Assembly: GCF_900105925.1 (NCBI RefSeq)
Contig: NZ_LT629791.1
Coordinates: 4,248,001 to 4,312,000 of the forward strand
Origin: Jiangella alkaliphila
GTDB taxonomy: Bacteria; Actinomycetota; Actinomycetes; Jiangellales; Jiangellaceae
DNA: 64,000 nucleotides
Direction of reading: 5' to 3'
Shown here: positions 26,423 through 35,657 of the stretch, one piece after another
How the letters are laid out: each line of letters begins with the position of its first letter
How positions within the stretch are numbered: position 1 is the stretch's first letter
Notes under the pieces: model-generated
What the model was told of the DNA's origin: nothing
The model's input: only the letters and a program-made list of their open reading frames with translations
Databases searched by the model: none
Made by a program: the position numbers and the translations under genes

Positions 26423-27297
26423 TGTCGATCTACCGGTCCGACGCCGCGCGCGACGCCGTCGAGGAGGGCTACCGGGCGCTCCTCGACCGCTGGCCCGTGC
26501 CGGCGATGCGGACGACGCTGCCCACCCGCCACGGCGACACGTTCGTCCTCGCCAGCGGCCCCGACGACTCCCCGCCGGTGGTGCTGCTGCACGGCGCCGG
26601 CTTCAACTCGGCGGCGTGGACGGGCGACGCGGCGCTGTGGGCGCGCACCCACCGGCTCTACGCCGTCGACGTCCTCGGCGAGGCGGGGCTCAGCGCGCCG
26701 GTCCGCCCGCCGCTGGCCTCCGCCGCCTACGCCGAGTGGCTCGACGACGTGCTCGACGGGCTCGGCGTCGCCCGGGCGCCGTTCGTCGGCGCGTCGCTGG
26801 GCGGCTGGCTGGCGGTCGACTTCACGGTGCGCCGGCCGGACCGGGTGGAACGGCTGGCGCTGCTGGTCCCGGGCGGCCTCGGGCGGCAGAAGCACGCCGC
26901 GGTGCTGGCGTCGCTCGCGCTGCTGCCGTTCGGCCGGCGCGGCCAGCGGGCGGCCGTCGCTCTCGTGCTCGGCCCGCGCGCTCCCCTCGGCGCTGGCGAC
27001 GGCGACGACGCGACCCTGCGGGCGCTCGGCGACCACCTGATGCTCATCCAGCGCGGCTTCCGGTACCGGCTCGATCGCCTGCCGACGTTCACCGACGAGC
27101 AGTTGCGCGGCATCGACGTGCCGGTGCTGGTCGTCGCCGGGGCGAAGGATCGCATGCTCGACGCGCGGCACACTGCCCGGCGGGTCCGGCGGCTGATCGC
27201 CGGCGCCACAGTCACGCTGCTGCCCGGCCTCGGCCACGTCCCCGCGGGCTACACGGAGTCCGTCCACCACTTCCTCACGAACGGAGACCCACGATGA
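26422..27297 (+). CDS. Alpha/beta hydrolase
   Basis: 291 aa. VVLLHGAGFNSAAW gives the oxyanion loop, FVGASLGGWLAVDF the nucleophile elbow (Ser), LVVAGAKDRMLDARHTA the acid region and LLPGLGHVPAGYTESVHHFL the catalytic His. All three triad positions are present. The substrate is probably a small ester or lactone; the closest architecture is the MhpC/haloperoxidase-like group. Start and stop overlap both neighbours (TGATG and ATGA), so it is co-transcribed with the HTH regulator and the YqeY protein and would be controlled by the 25934 operator. Confidence 0.88.
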   Translation: MSIYRSDAARDAVEEGYRALLDRWPVPAMRTTLPTRHGDTFVLASGPDDSPPVVLLHGAGFNSAAWTGDAALWARTHRLYAVDVLGEAGLSAPVRPPLASAAYAEWLDDVLDGLGVARAPFVGASLGGWLAVDFTVRRPDRVERLALLVPGGLGRQKHAAVLASLALLPFGRRGQRAAVALVLGPRAPLGAGDGDDATLRALGDHLMLIQRGFRYRLDRLPTFTDEQLRGIDVPVLVVAGAKDRMLDARHTARRVRRLIAGATVTLLPGLGHVPAGYTESVHHFLTNGDPR

Positions 27298-27689
27298 CCA
27301 GCGAGGTCCAGGCGCTGCGCGACCGGCTCCGCGCCGACCTCACCGCCGCGATGAAGGCGCGCAGGCCCGACGTCGTCACCGCGCTGCGGACCGCCCTGGC
27401 CGCCGTCGACAACGCTGAGGCCGTCGCCCCGAGCGAGCAGCCGAGCGCGGCCACCAGCGAGCACGTCGCCGGCGCCCACACCGGGCTCGGCGCGGCCGAG
27501 GCGGAGCGGCGCGAGCTGACCGCCGGCGACGTCCGGTCGATCCTGCGGGCGCAGGTGAGCGAGCGGCGTACCGAGGCCGAGCGGTACGACGCGCACGGCC
27601 GTCACGACGCCGCCGACCGGCTCCGCCGCGAGGCCGACGCGCTGGTCCCGTACCTCGGGTCCCAGGAGGGCCGGGCAGACCGGCGATGA
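27294..27689 (+). CDS. GatB/YqeY-domain protein
   Basis: 131 aa. LRDRLRADLTAAMKARRPDV then ALRTALAAVDNAEAV and LTAGDVRSILRAQVSERRTE match the YqeY family, a stand-alone version of the helical tail of GatB that binds tRNA in the amidotransferase. The length is shorter than typical YqeY (~150). A linker (PSEQPSAATSEHVAGAHTGL) is inserted between the two halves. It overlaps the hydrolase stop by 4 nt. Role unknown; it may have a tRNA-related activity. Confidence 0.85.
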   Translation: MTSEVQALRDRLRADLTAAMKARRPDVVTALRTALAAVDNAEAVAPSEQPSAATSEHVAGAHTGLGAAEAERRELTAGDVRSILRAQVSERRTEAERYDAHGRHDAADRLRREADALVPYLGSQEGRADRR

Positions 27690-27807
27690 GAGGGGGCCGG
27701 AGGCCTCTTCGACGTCGTCGGTTCGAGACGCCGAGCCAGGGTGACCGTACCTGCGACCATGCCCGGCACGACGACATCCAGGAGCTAGGACGGCGTAGCG
27801 TTGAGTC

Positions 27808-28695
27808 ATGGCGGATACCGACAGCGCCGCGTCCACGCCCGGCGACCTGGCCCGGCGGCTCGACGCCGCCGGATACCTGGCCGACGACGGGCTGGCGACG
27901 GCGGCGTTCCTCGCGTTGCGCATGGGCCGGCCGCTGTTCCTCGAGGGCGAGGCCGGGGTGGGCAAGACGTCGCTCGCCCAGGCGCTGGCCGAGGTGCTCG
28001 GCGCGCCGCTGATCCGGCTGCAGTGCTACGAGGGCGTCGACGCCGCGCAGGCGCTGTACGACTGGGACTTCCCACGCCAGCTGCTGCACCTGCGCGCGGC
28101 CGAGGCGGCCGGCGTCACCGACGTCGACCAGCTCGAGCACGAGCTGTACGACCGCCGGTTCCTGCTGGCCCGGCCGCTGCTGCGGGCGCTGGAGACGACG
28201 CCGTCGGTGCTGCTGGTCGACGAGGTCGACCGCGCCGACGACGAGTTCGAGGCGTTCCTGCTCGAGGTGCTGTCCGACTTCACCATCTCGATCCCCGAGC
28301 TCGGCACCGTCCGCGCCGAGACGCCGCCGGTCGTCGTCGTCACGAGCAACCGCACCCGCGAGGTGCACGATGCGCTCAAGCGGCGTTGCCTCTACCACTG
28401 GCTGGCGCACCCGACGTTCGAGCGCGAGGTCGCGGTCATCCGGCGGCGGCTGCCCGGCGTGAGCGAGCGGCTGGCCGATGACGTCGCCCGCGCGGTGCAG
28501 CGGCTGCGCGGCGCCGACCTGCTGAAGCCGCCCGGGCTGGCCGAGTCGATCGACTGGGTGACGGCGCTGACGGCGCTCGGCGCGACCGAGCTGTCGGCCG
28601 ACCTCGCGACCCGGACGCTCGGCGCGGTGCTCAAGTACCAGGAGGACACCGAGCGGATCATGGGCGAGGTCGCGGAGCTGGCCGGCCGGCCATGA
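27808..28695 (+). CDS. coxD: MoxR/CoxD-type AAA+ ATPase
   Basis: 295 aa. Walker A is GEAGVGKTSLAQAL (~52), Walker B SVLLVDEVDRADDEFEAFLL (~135) and the sensor region VTSNRTREVHDALKRRCLYH. CoxD-like MoxR ATPases act with a VWA protein to mature molybdenum hydroxylases such as CO dehydrogenase or xanthine dehydrogenase, for example in cofactor sulfuration. The next gene is the VWA partner, overlapping by 4 nt, and XdhC follows. No hydroxylase subunit gene is present in the window. The coxD symbol is by family, not proven function. Confidence 0.88.
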   Translation: MADTDSAASTPGDLARRLDAAGYLADDGLATAAFLALRMGRPLFLEGEAGVGKTSLAQALAEVLGAPLIRLQCYEGVDAAQALYDWDFPRQLLHLRAAEAAGVTDVDQLEHELYDRRFLLARPLLRALETTPSVLLVDEVDRADDEFEAFLLEVLSDFTISIPELGTVRAETPPVVVVTSNRTREVHDALKRRCLYHWLAHPTFEREVAVIRRRLPGVSERLADDVARAVQRLRGADLLKPPGLAESIDWVTALTALGATELSADLATRTLGAVLKYQEDTERIMGEVAELAGRP

Positions 28696-29846
28696 ACGAG
28701 GCGCCGGCGGTCGCCGAAGAGGTCCTCGGGTTCGCCCGGCGGCTCGCTGCCGCCGGCGTCGACGTCCCGCCCACCCGCGTGCACGCCATGCTCGAGGCGC
28801 TCGACGTGCTGGGTGCGGCGTCGCTGCGGTCGGTCTACTGGTCCGGGCGGACGACCCTGTGCGCGTCGCCGGAGGACGTCGAGCGGTACGACCGCGTGTT
28901 CGCCGCCTACTTCAGCCGGCAGCCGGACCGCCCGCCGCGGCGCGTCACCGTCCCGCCCGTCGCCCGACTGGTCGCGCTGCCCGACGACCCCGGCGGCGCC
29001 CGCGACGGCGACGACGCCGATCCTGACCGGCAGCGGGTCGCCACCGCCAGCCGCATCGAGGTGCTCCGTCACCGCGACGTGACGACCTTGGGCGCGGCGG
29101 ACCGGGCCGAGGTCGACCTCTACGTCAGCGCGCTGCTGCCGGCCGCCCCTGACCGCACCACCCGCCGGCTGCGCCCGTCGCCGTCGGGGCCGGTCGACGC
29201 CCGGCGGACGGTCCGGAGCATGCTCCGCCACGGCGGCGAGCCGGTCGACCTGCGGCGGCACCGGCACGGACGGCGGCAGCGGCGGGTGGTCTTCCTCGTC
29301 GACGTCAGTGGATCGATGGCGGCGTACGCCGAGACGCTGCTGCGCTTCGCCCACGCCGCCTGCCGCGTCCGTCCGGGGACCGAGGTGTTCACCGTCGGCA
29401 CGCGACTCACCCGCGTCACCCGTGAGCTGCGGCGACGCGACCCGGCGGTGGCGCTGGCGGCGGCGTCGGCGGCCATCGACGACTGGAGCGGCGGCACCCG
29501 GCTGGGCGACGAGCTGAAGGAGTTCCTCGACCGCTGGGGGCAGCGCGGCACCGCCCGCGGCGCCGTCGTCGTCATCGGCAGCGACGGCTGGGAGCGCGGC
29601 GACCCGGCGCTGCTGGCAGCCCAGATGGCCCGGCTGGCGCGGCTGGCCCGGCGCATCGTATGGGTGAACCCGCACCGAGGGTATAAAGGATACAGTCCAA
29701 GCACCGGCGGCATGCGGGCGGCGTTGCCGCACGTCGACCGGCTCGTCGCCGGTCACTCGCTGGGCGCGATGGAGGAGCTGGCCAGGCTGCTCGGCGGTCG
29801 CGAGCCGTCCAGGAGGGGTGGTGACCGTGCAGGAGGTCATGCGTGA
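28692..29846 (+). CDS. coxE: VWA-domain protein, CoxE-like
   Basis: 384 aa. The C-terminal von Willebrand A domain has the MIDAS motif VVFLVDVSGSMAAY (DxSxS, ~198), then WSGGTRLGDELKEFL and VVVIGSDGWERGDPALLAAQ. The N-terminal half is a helical region with RVHAMLEALDVLGA. CoxE partners CoxD in maturation of molybdenum hydroxylases. It overlaps coxD by 4 nt and runs 28 nt into the xdhC gene, so the three are translationally coupled. No membrane anchor is seen. Confidence 0.88.
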   Translation: MNEAPAVAEEVLGFARRLAAAGVDVPPTRVHAMLEALDVLGAASLRSVYWSGRTTLCASPEDVERYDRVFAAYFSRQPDRPPRRVTVPPVARLVALPDDPGGARDGDDADPDRQRVATASRIEVLRHRDVTTLGAADRAEVDLYVSALLPAAPDRTTRRLRPSPSGPVDARRTVRSMLRHGGEPVDLRRHRHGRRQRRVVFLVDVSGSMAAYAETLLRFAHAACRVRPGTEVFTVGTRLTRVTRELRRRDPAVALAAASAAIDDWSGGTRLGDELKEFLDRWGQRGTARGAVVVIGSDGWERGDPALLAAQMARLARLARRIVWVNPHRGYKGYSPSTGGMRAALPHVDRLVAGHSLGAMEELARLLGGREPSRRGGDRAGGHA

Positions 29847-30945
29847 GCTGGTGAGCGCCGCCGGCGACGGCGAGCGGACCGGCCTGGTCACCGTCGTCAG
29901 CACGTTCAAGTCCGCGCCCCGCCAGCCGGGCGCGTCGATGGCCGTCACCGCGTCAGGCGAGGCGGTCGGCAGCGTCTCCGGCGGCTGCATCGAGGGCGCG
30001 GTGTACGAGCTGGCGCAAGAGGTCATGGCCGGCCGGCCGCCGCTGCTGCAGCGCTACGGCGTCAGCGACGACGACGCGTTCGCGGTCGGGCTGACCTGCG
30101 GCGGGATCATCGATGTGTTCGTCGAGGCGGTGGACCGGTCGACGTTCCCGGCGCTGGCCGAGGTCGCGTCGAGCATCGACGCGTCGGCGCCGGTCGCCGT
30201 CGCCACCGTCGTCGCCGGGCCAGGCGACGTCGGCGCGCACCTCGTCGTCTGGCCGGACCGCGTCGCGGGATCGCTGGGCGGCGCGCGGCTCGACGACGCC
30301 GTCGCCGACGACGCGCGCGGCATGCTCGACCAGGGGATGACCGGCATCCGCCGCTACGGCGCTTCGGGGGAGCGCAGGTTGGACGATCTCGAGGTGTTCG
30401 TGCAGTCGTTCGCGCCGCGGCCGCGCATGCTGGTGTTCGGCGCGATCGACTTCGCCGCCGCGCTGGTCCGGGTCGGCCGGTTCCTCGGCTACCGCGTGAC
30501 GGTGTGCGACGCGCGGCCGGTGTTCGCGACGCCGCGGCGGTTCCCCGACGCCGACGAGGTCGTGGTCAAGTGGCCGCACGACTACCTCGCATCGACGAAC
30601 GTCGATGAGCGCACCGTGATCTGCGTCCTCACCCACGACCCCAAGTTCGACGTGCCGCTGCTGGCCGCCGCGGTCCGCACACCGGCCGCGTACATCGGCG
30701 TCATGGGGTCGCGGCGCACCCACGACGACCGGCTGGAGCGGCTGCGCGCCGAGGGGGTCACCGACGCCGAGCTGGCGCGGCTGGCGTCGCCACTGGGCCT
30801 CGACATCGGCGCCCGGACGCCGGAGGAGACGGCGGTGTCGATCGCCGCCGAGATCATCGCGGCGCGGTGGGGCGGGTCCGGCCGGCGGCTGCGCGACACC
30901 AGCGGACCGATCCACCGCGAACCGCTCGCCGCCGATGCCCTCTGA
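29818..30945 (+). CDS. XdhC/CoxF family molybdenum-cofactor insertion protein
   Basis: 375 aa. The XdhC/CoxI N-terminal domain shows SAPRQPGASMAVTASGEAVG and SVSGGCIEGAVYE; the XdhC Rossmann domain shows RMLVFGAIDFAAALVRVGRF, CVLTHDPKFDVPLL, YIGVMGSRRTHDDRLERL and GLDIGARTPEETAVSIAAEI. XdhC binds the molybdenum cofactor, promotes its sulfuration and hands it to xanthine dehydrogenase. The GTG start could be 29818 or 29821 (AGGAGG at 29811), both inside the previous gene. It overlaps the MocA-like gene by 11 nt. Confidence 0.9.
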   Translation: MVTVQEVMRELVSAAGDGERTGLVTVVSTFKSAPRQPGASMAVTASGEAVGSVSGGCIEGAVYELAQEVMAGRPPLLQRYGVSDDDAFAVGLTCGGIIDVFVEAVDRSTFPALAEVASSIDASAPVAVATVVAGPGDVGAHLVVWPDRVAGSLGGARLDDAVADDARGMLDQGMTGIRRYGASGERRLDDLEVFVQSFAPRPRMLVFGAIDFAAALVRVGRFLGYRVTVCDARPVFATPRRFPDADEVVVKWPHDYLASTNVDERTVICVLTHDPKFDVPLLAAAVRTPAAYIGVMGSRRTHDDRLERLRAEGVTDAELARLASPLGLDIGARTPEETAVSIAAEIIAARWGGSGRRLRDTSGPIHREPLAADAL

Positions 30946-31531
30946 CGTCGCCGGCTTGGTGCTGGCCGCCGGGTCGGGCTCCCGGTACGGCGGGCCGAAG
31001 GCGCTGGTCGAGTACGAGGGGTCGCGCCTGGTCGACCGTGCTGTGCGGCTGCTGTCCGCCGGCGGCTGCGACCCGGTGTTCGTGGTGTCCGGCGCCGTGC
31101 CGCTGAGCGTGGCCGGCGCGATCGTCGTGCACAACCCCGGCTGGGCGACCGGCATGGGGTCGTCGCTGCGGGCCGGCCTGCGCGCGCTGAGCTGGTCGGC
31201 GGCCGACGCGGTGGTGGTCGCCCTGGTCGACCAGCCCTGGGTCGGCGCCGAGGCGGTGACGCGGCTGCGGGCCGCGTGGGCGTCCGGCTCGGTGTCGGTC
31301 GCCGTGGCCACCTACGACGGCCGCCGCGGCAACCCCGTCCTGTTGTCCCGGAGTGTCTGGCCCGAGGTCGCCGCCCTGGCCGAGGGCGACGTCGGCGCCC
31401 GCCCCTTCATGACGGCCCACCGCGACCTGATCACGGCGGTGGACTGCACCGGCACCGGCCTCCCCGCCGACGTCGACACCCCCGCCGACCTCGAGCACCC
31501 GGCGTTGCCCCGGCGAGTTCGGGATGGGTGA
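30935..31531 (+). CDS. MocA-like molybdenum cofactor nucleotidyltransferase
   Basis: 198 aa. GLVLAAGSGSRYGGPKALVE is the NTP-transferase signature, followed by VVALVDQPWVGAEAVTRLRA and RRGNPVLLSRSVWPEVAALA. MocA-type enzymes add CMP to molybdopterin to give the cytosine dinucleotide cofactor used by CO and nicotinate/xanthine dehydrogenases. Overlap with xdhC supports one maturation operon (coxD-coxE-xdhC-mocA). GMP transfer (MobA) is the alternative; the context favours MocA. Confidence 0.86.
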   Translation: MPSDVAGLVLAAGSGSRYGGPKALVEYEGSRLVDRAVRLLSAGGCDPVFVVSGAVPLSVAGAIVVHNPGWATGMGSSLRAGLRALSWSAADAVVVALVDQPWVGAEAVTRLRAAWASGSVSVAVATYDGRRGNPVLLSRSVWPEVAALAEGDVGARPFMTAHRDLITAVDCTGTGLPADVDTPADLEHPALPRRVRDG

Positions 31532-31567
31532 GCGTCTACTGTCGCCCTGGCAACAGCAGGCGCTCAC

Positions 31568-32719
31568 TCATCGGTGTGGCCACTGCAGGGTGGGGAAGGT
31601 GGTGGCCGTCTTCGCTCGTTTGCCGTACCAGCCGTTCTTACTCGGCACCCAGTCGAGGATCGACGCCGGTTCGCCGAGGCCGCCGAGTTCGGCGGCGGTG
31701 CGGGCGCCGTGTTCGATGAGCCTTTCGACAAGGCCTCCGAGCTCGTCGGACGCGGTTCGCTCGGTGAGCTCGGCCACCCGGACCGGTGGCCCGAACTCGC
31801 GAGTCTCGGTCAGCCGCACGCCTGGCACCCTGCTCAGGTCGTCTGGCGAGATCCAGAACTGCGGCGCCTCGCCGGTGCCCGAGACGTCGATGGCGATCGA
31901 GTCGGTGGGCGCGACGAGGCACGGCAGCGGATCCTGGACGTTCCAGACGGCGTACGAGAGCACGGCATCGAGATCGGCGTTGTAGGCGGCCAACGGCCTC
32001 GCTACCGTGGCCGGCCCATCGCGATAGCTGTACTGATCGGCGAGCGCGTCCTGCATCATCGGACCGTAGGTGTTCTCCAGTTGCGTCAGCCGGGCGCGCT
32101 CGTAGAGCTTGCGCGCCGCCGCGTCGGCCGCTGGAACCCACGCCTCGAGGCGGGCCGAGCCGGCATCGTCGGCCTGCACGACCCGGTAGAGAAGCGGGCT
32201 GAGCCCAGGTGGCAGCGCTGCCGCGTACTCGATCACCGCGTAGCTCCACGCGACCCACAGCTCGGGCTCCTGCGACCCGACGAGCGCGATGTCTCGCGAC
32301 GTGGGCGCGAAGACGAGCAGTTCGCCGTCGACCTTCGCTCGATGGGGCTCGAAGACCTCGGGAACCGCCAGCAGGCCCGAGAGTCGCGACCCCGTCACCT
32401 GGACGCCGCGAGCGAACCGGCGGTGCTGCTCGAACCCGATCTCGAGCCCCAGCGTGTTGTCGCGGGCGCGTTCCAGGATCTGGTCGAACGTCTGGCCGAG
32501 CACGGTGCCGCCGTCGGCGAACCGCGACGGCTTCACCGGGCGGCCGGGCAGCATGATCCTGGTCGTCAGCAGTGGCGCCGCCGCCGGCGGCATGGGGATG
32601 CCGTCTCGCGTTCGGTCCTCGCGCATGGTCGTGGTCGCGCCGACCCCGAGAAAGAGTCCGCCGAGCGACTCTTCCTCCTCTGGGTCGAAGGTGAGCTGCC
32701 CAGACGCGGCGTCCGCCAC
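31568..32719 (-). CDS. Hypothetical protein (unrecognised)
   Basis: 383 aa from GTG 32719, preceded by GGGAGG. I do not recognise the family. The N-terminus is acidic and unstructured (MADAASGQLTFDPEEEESLG); the central part has GELLVFAPTSRDIALVGSQE then LWVAWSYAVIEYAAALPPGL, an alpha/beta-looking core; no signal peptide, membrane helix or metal-binding cluster is evident. It lies 36 bp from the convergent MocA-like gene and 42 bp upstream of nothing else on its strand. It sits between the hydroxylase-maturation and FdrA clusters, but nothing in the sequence links it to either. Confidence 0.65.
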   Translation of the reverse strand: MADAASGQLTFDPEEEESLGGLFLGVGATTTMREDRTRDGIPMPPAAAPLLTTRIMLPGRPVKPSRFADGGTVLGQTFDQILERARDNTLGLEIGFEQHRRFARGVQVTGSRLSGLLAVPEVFEPHRAKVDGELLVFAPTSRDIALVGSQEPELWVAWSYAVIEYAAALPPGLSPLLYRVVQADDAGSARLEAWVPAADAAARKLYERARLTQLENTYGPMMQDALADQYSYRDGPATVARPLAAYNADLDAVLSYAVWNVQDPLPCLVAPTDSIAIDVSGTGEAPQFWISPDDLSRVPGVRLTETREFGPPVRVAELTERTASDELGGLVERLIEHGARTAAELGGLGEPASILDWVPSKNGWYGKRAKTATTFPTLQWPHR

Positions 32720-32761
32720 AGTGCCTCCCGGTCGGTCGATCGACCATGCTAACCGGGCGGG

Positions 32762-34171
32762 TCAGAGCGGGGGAGCGGCGGCGGCGAGCGCCGACAGCGC
32801 CGACAGCGCCGAGGTGAAGCAGTCCATCGGCGGCTGGACCAACCCCGCGCCGACCTGGCCGGTGCCGGCGACCCGGCCGGCGATGCCGGTGTTGATCTGC
32901 GGCAGCACCCCGGTCCGCGCCACCAGCGTGACGTCGATGCCGGTCGGGGCGCCGCGGAACTCCAGGATCGGGATCGCGTACGCCGGATTCTCACCCACGG
33001 TGATCTCGTACATCAGCCGGCTGGTGGCCAGCGCGTCCGGCACCGACCCGCCGACGAACCGGACGATGGCCGGCGCGGCCGCCATCGCGAACCCGCCGAG
33101 GCCGATCGTCTCGGTGATCGCGGAGTCGCCGATGTCAGGGTTCGCGTCGTCCGGGCCGTAGGCGCCCAGGTACAGCCCGGCGGGCGTGTTCGCCGGCGCC
33201 GTGAACCACCGGCCGCCCGTCCCGGAGATCTGCAGGCCGAAGTCGGTGCCGTTGCGAGCCATCGCGGTGACGACGGTGCAGCCGGGGAGGTCGGCGGCGG
33301 CCGCGGTCTCCAGCTTCCCGGCCGGCATGACGAGGTTGAGGAAGAAGTGGTCGTTCCCGCCGACGAACGACGCCACCGCGGCGACGTCCGACGACGGCGC
33401 GCCGCTGTCGATCAGGGCGGGCAGCAGGTCGCGCAGCAGCATGAGGGTGCCGGCGCGGTTGCGGTTGTGGCCCTCGTCGCCCATCTGGACCATCTGCGCG
33501 ACGATCGCCTTGACGTCCACCGGCCCGCCCCGCCGGACGGCGGCCTGCAACAGCGGTCCCAGCACCGACGCCATCCAGCGCAGCCGCTCGAGTACGTCCG
33601 GCCCGTACGCGCCGTAGCGCAGCACCGCCCCGAGGCCCTCGTTCAGCGAGCACCACGCGGTCGTGTCGGTGGCCGGATCGCGCAGCTCGAACAGCCACAT
33701 CGACGGCGACACGACCCCGGCCATCGGCCCGACGCCGCCGCGGTCGTGACACGGCGACCACTCCACCCCATCGCCCGCGGCGAGCAGGGCCTCGGCCGAG
33801 GACGGCGACGACGCCAGGCCCTCGAACAGCATCGCCCCGATCAGCGCGCCGCGCAGCGGCCCGGATGCCCGCTCCCACGTGATCGGCGGCCCGGCGTGCA
33901 GGAACTGCCCGGGCTCGAGTCCGAGCACCTCGCGGGCCGGCCGGACGTCCACCAGCTCCGCTCCCGCCGCCAGCATCCGCGACAGCGCCAGCGCGTTGGC
34001 GTCCGGCCGGCGTGGGTCGGCGAGCACCCGGGCGAGGTCGTCCTCCGTCCCGGCCACCGGCGGCCGCCAGTCGACCGTCGTGACGGGCACCGCCTGGGCG
34101 GTCAGCGCGGCCGCGAACAGGTCGACGCCGGCGCTGACGACGCGCGGCTCCTCGCGCAGCAGGTCAGTCAT
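32762..34171 (-). CDS. allG: DUF1116 protein, AllG/YlbE-type
   Basis: 469 aa from ATG 34171 (GTG 34177 also possible). The start LLREEPRVVSAGVDLFAAAL then VDWRPPVAG, GPLRGALIGAMLFEG, VEWSPCHDRGGVGPMAGVVS and GHNRNRAGTLMLLRDLLPAL are DUF1116 signatures. In E. coli the homologue (ylbE/allG) is one of three genes (allFGH) assigned to oxamate carbamoyltransferase, the step converting oxalurate to oxamate and carbamoyl phosphate in allantoin breakdown. It is the last gene of the DUF2877-FdrA-DUF1116 operon, overlapping FdrA by 8 nt. The symbol is by family. Confidence 0.88.
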   Translation of the reverse strand: MTDLLREEPRVVSAGVDLFAAALTAQAVPVTTVDWRPPVAGTEDDLARVLADPRRPDANALALSRMLAAGAELVDVRPAREVLGLEPGQFLHAGPPITWERASGPLRGALIGAMLFEGLASSPSSAEALLAAGDGVEWSPCHDRGGVGPMAGVVSPSMWLFELRDPATDTTAWCSLNEGLGAVLRYGAYGPDVLERLRWMASVLGPLLQAAVRRGGPVDVKAIVAQMVQMGDEGHNRNRAGTLMLLRDLLPALIDSGAPSSDVAAVASFVGGNDHFFLNLVMPAGKLETAAAADLPGCTVVTAMARNGTDFGLQISGTGGRWFTAPANTPAGLYLGAYGPDDANPDIGDSAITETIGLGGFAMAAAPAIVRFVGGSVPDALATSRLMYEITVGENPAYAIPILEFRGAPTGIDVTLVARTGVLPQINTGIAGRVAGTGQVGAGLVQPPMDCFTSALSALSALAAAAPPL

Positions 34172-35657
34172 CGGCACCCCGGTTGACCAGCGCGATCGCC
34201 CCGCGGGCGGCCGTGGCGTTGGACAGGTGCACCGACGCGCCCGCGTCGCGCAGCGCCCGCGCCTGCGACTCCAGACCCTGCGGGTCGTCGGCGGTGCCGA
34301 TCAGCGCGACGACGACGGCGAGGTCGCGGCCGCGCGCTCCGGCGACGTTGCGGGCGCGGACGATCGCCGGCGCCAGCTCGGCGGCCGGGTCCGGGTGCGC
34401 ACCGTGGCCCAGCACGACGTCGAGCAGGACGACGCCGCAGGACGGGTCGCGCGCCTCGGCCAGCAGCCGCTCGGTCCGCAGCGAGTTGTCGATCATCGGG
34501 TGCGGCCGGCCGCGGGTCAGCTCGTCGTCGCCGAAGTCGATCATCGCGTGGCCCTCGGCCCACAGGCCGGGTCCGAGCGTCCACGACGGTTCCAGCGGGA
34601 TGTTCGAGCGCACCGGCCCGAACTCCGCGCTGACCAGCAGCATCGCCTCGTCGCAGAGCGTGCCGCCGGCGTACAGGCCGCGGATGTAAGGGTACGGACC
34701 GGTCGCGGGCGCCGTCGACGGCCACGACCGCGGCGCGCGCCACTCGGCGCCGGCGGTGGTCACGACGGTCTCCGCGACGGCGGTGAGGTCGGGGAGGCCG
34801 GGCCCGAGCAGCGCGAGCACGACCGGCTTGCCGAGCTTCTCCGCCCGTTCCCGGACGGCCTCGGCGACCTCCGGCGCGGGCGGCTTGCTCACGACGACGA
34901 CCACCTCGGTCGCGTCGTCGTCGGCCAGCAGGTCCAGCGCCGCGAGCGTCGACGCGCCACCGACCGCGGCGGACAGGTCGCGCCCGCCGACGCCGATGCA
35001 GTGGCTGATGCCGACGCCCGCGCCGTCGACCAGGCCGAGCAGCTGCTGCGCGCCGGTACCGGACGCGGCGACGACGCCGACCGGCCCCGGCCGCACGACG
35101 TTGGCGAACCCGAAGCCGACGCCGCCGATCACCGCCGTCCCGCAGTCCGGGCCCATCACCAGCAGGCCGCGCTCGCGGGCCTCCTGCTTGAGCCGGACCT
35201 CCTGCTCGACCGGCACGTTGTCGGAGAACACGACGACGTGCAGGCCGTGCTGCAGCGCGTCCATCGCGTCGGCGAACGCGTACCGGCCGGGCGTCGAGAC
35301 GAACGCGACGGTGCCGCCGTCGCGGCGGGCGGCCGAGCCGACGGTGCGCGGCGGGGCGGTGGCGCCGAAGCCGCCGCCGTCGTCGCCGGACGGACGGGCG
35401 GCCAGCGCCGACTCCATCCGCGCCAGCGCCCGGCCGAGTGCGGCGTCGTCGTCCGCCGTCACGCCGACGACGAGGTCGTTCGGGCTCGCCGCGGGGACGT
35501 CGAAGCCCATGCCGCCGAGCAGGTCGAGGTTCAGCTGGGTGGCCATCGCGACCAGCGCGCCGCCGACCCCGTCCTCGCCCCGGACCGCCTGGCTGACCTG
35601 CATCAACGTCACCGAATCGTGGTAGGTGCCGGCGCGCACCTCGACGTGGCGGATCAC
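34164..35657 (-). CDS. fdrA: FdrA family protein (AllF)
   Basis: 497 aa from GTG 35657. The acyl-CoA synthetase-like body has VMGPDCGTAVIGGVGFGFAN, GVVAASGTGAQQLLGLVDGA, GISHCIGVGGRDLSAAVGG and YIRGLYAGGTLCDEAMLLV, all FdrA hallmarks resembling succinyl-CoA synthetase alpha, including a conserved His. Together with the DUF1116 and DUF2877 partners it corresponds to the AllFGH set linked to oxamate carbamoyltransferase. It overlaps both neighbours (4 nt and 8 nt), implying one complex. No carbamate kinase follows. Confidence 0.9.
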   Translation of the reverse strand: MIRHVEVRAGTYHDSVTLMQVSQAVRGEDGVGGALVAMATQLNLDLLGGMGFDVPAASPNDLVVGVTADDDAALGRALARMESALAARPSGDDGGGFGATAPPRTVGSAARRDGGTVAFVSTPGRYAFADAMDALQHGLHVVVFSDNVPVEQEVRLKQEARERGLLVMGPDCGTAVIGGVGFGFANVVRPGPVGVVAASGTGAQQLLGLVDGAGVGISHCIGVGGRDLSAAVGGASTLAALDLLADDDATEVVVVVSKPPAPEVAEAVRERAEKLGKPVVLALLGPGLPDLTAVAETVVTTAGAEWRAPRSWPSTAPATGPYPYIRGLYAGGTLCDEAMLLVSAEFGPVRSNIPLEPSWTLGPGLWAEGHAMIDFGDDELTRGRPHPMIDNSLRTERLLAEARDPSCGVVLLDVVLGHGAHPDPAAELAPAIVRARNVAGARGRDLAVVVALIGTADDPQGLESQARALRDAGASVHLSNATAARGAIALVNRGADD

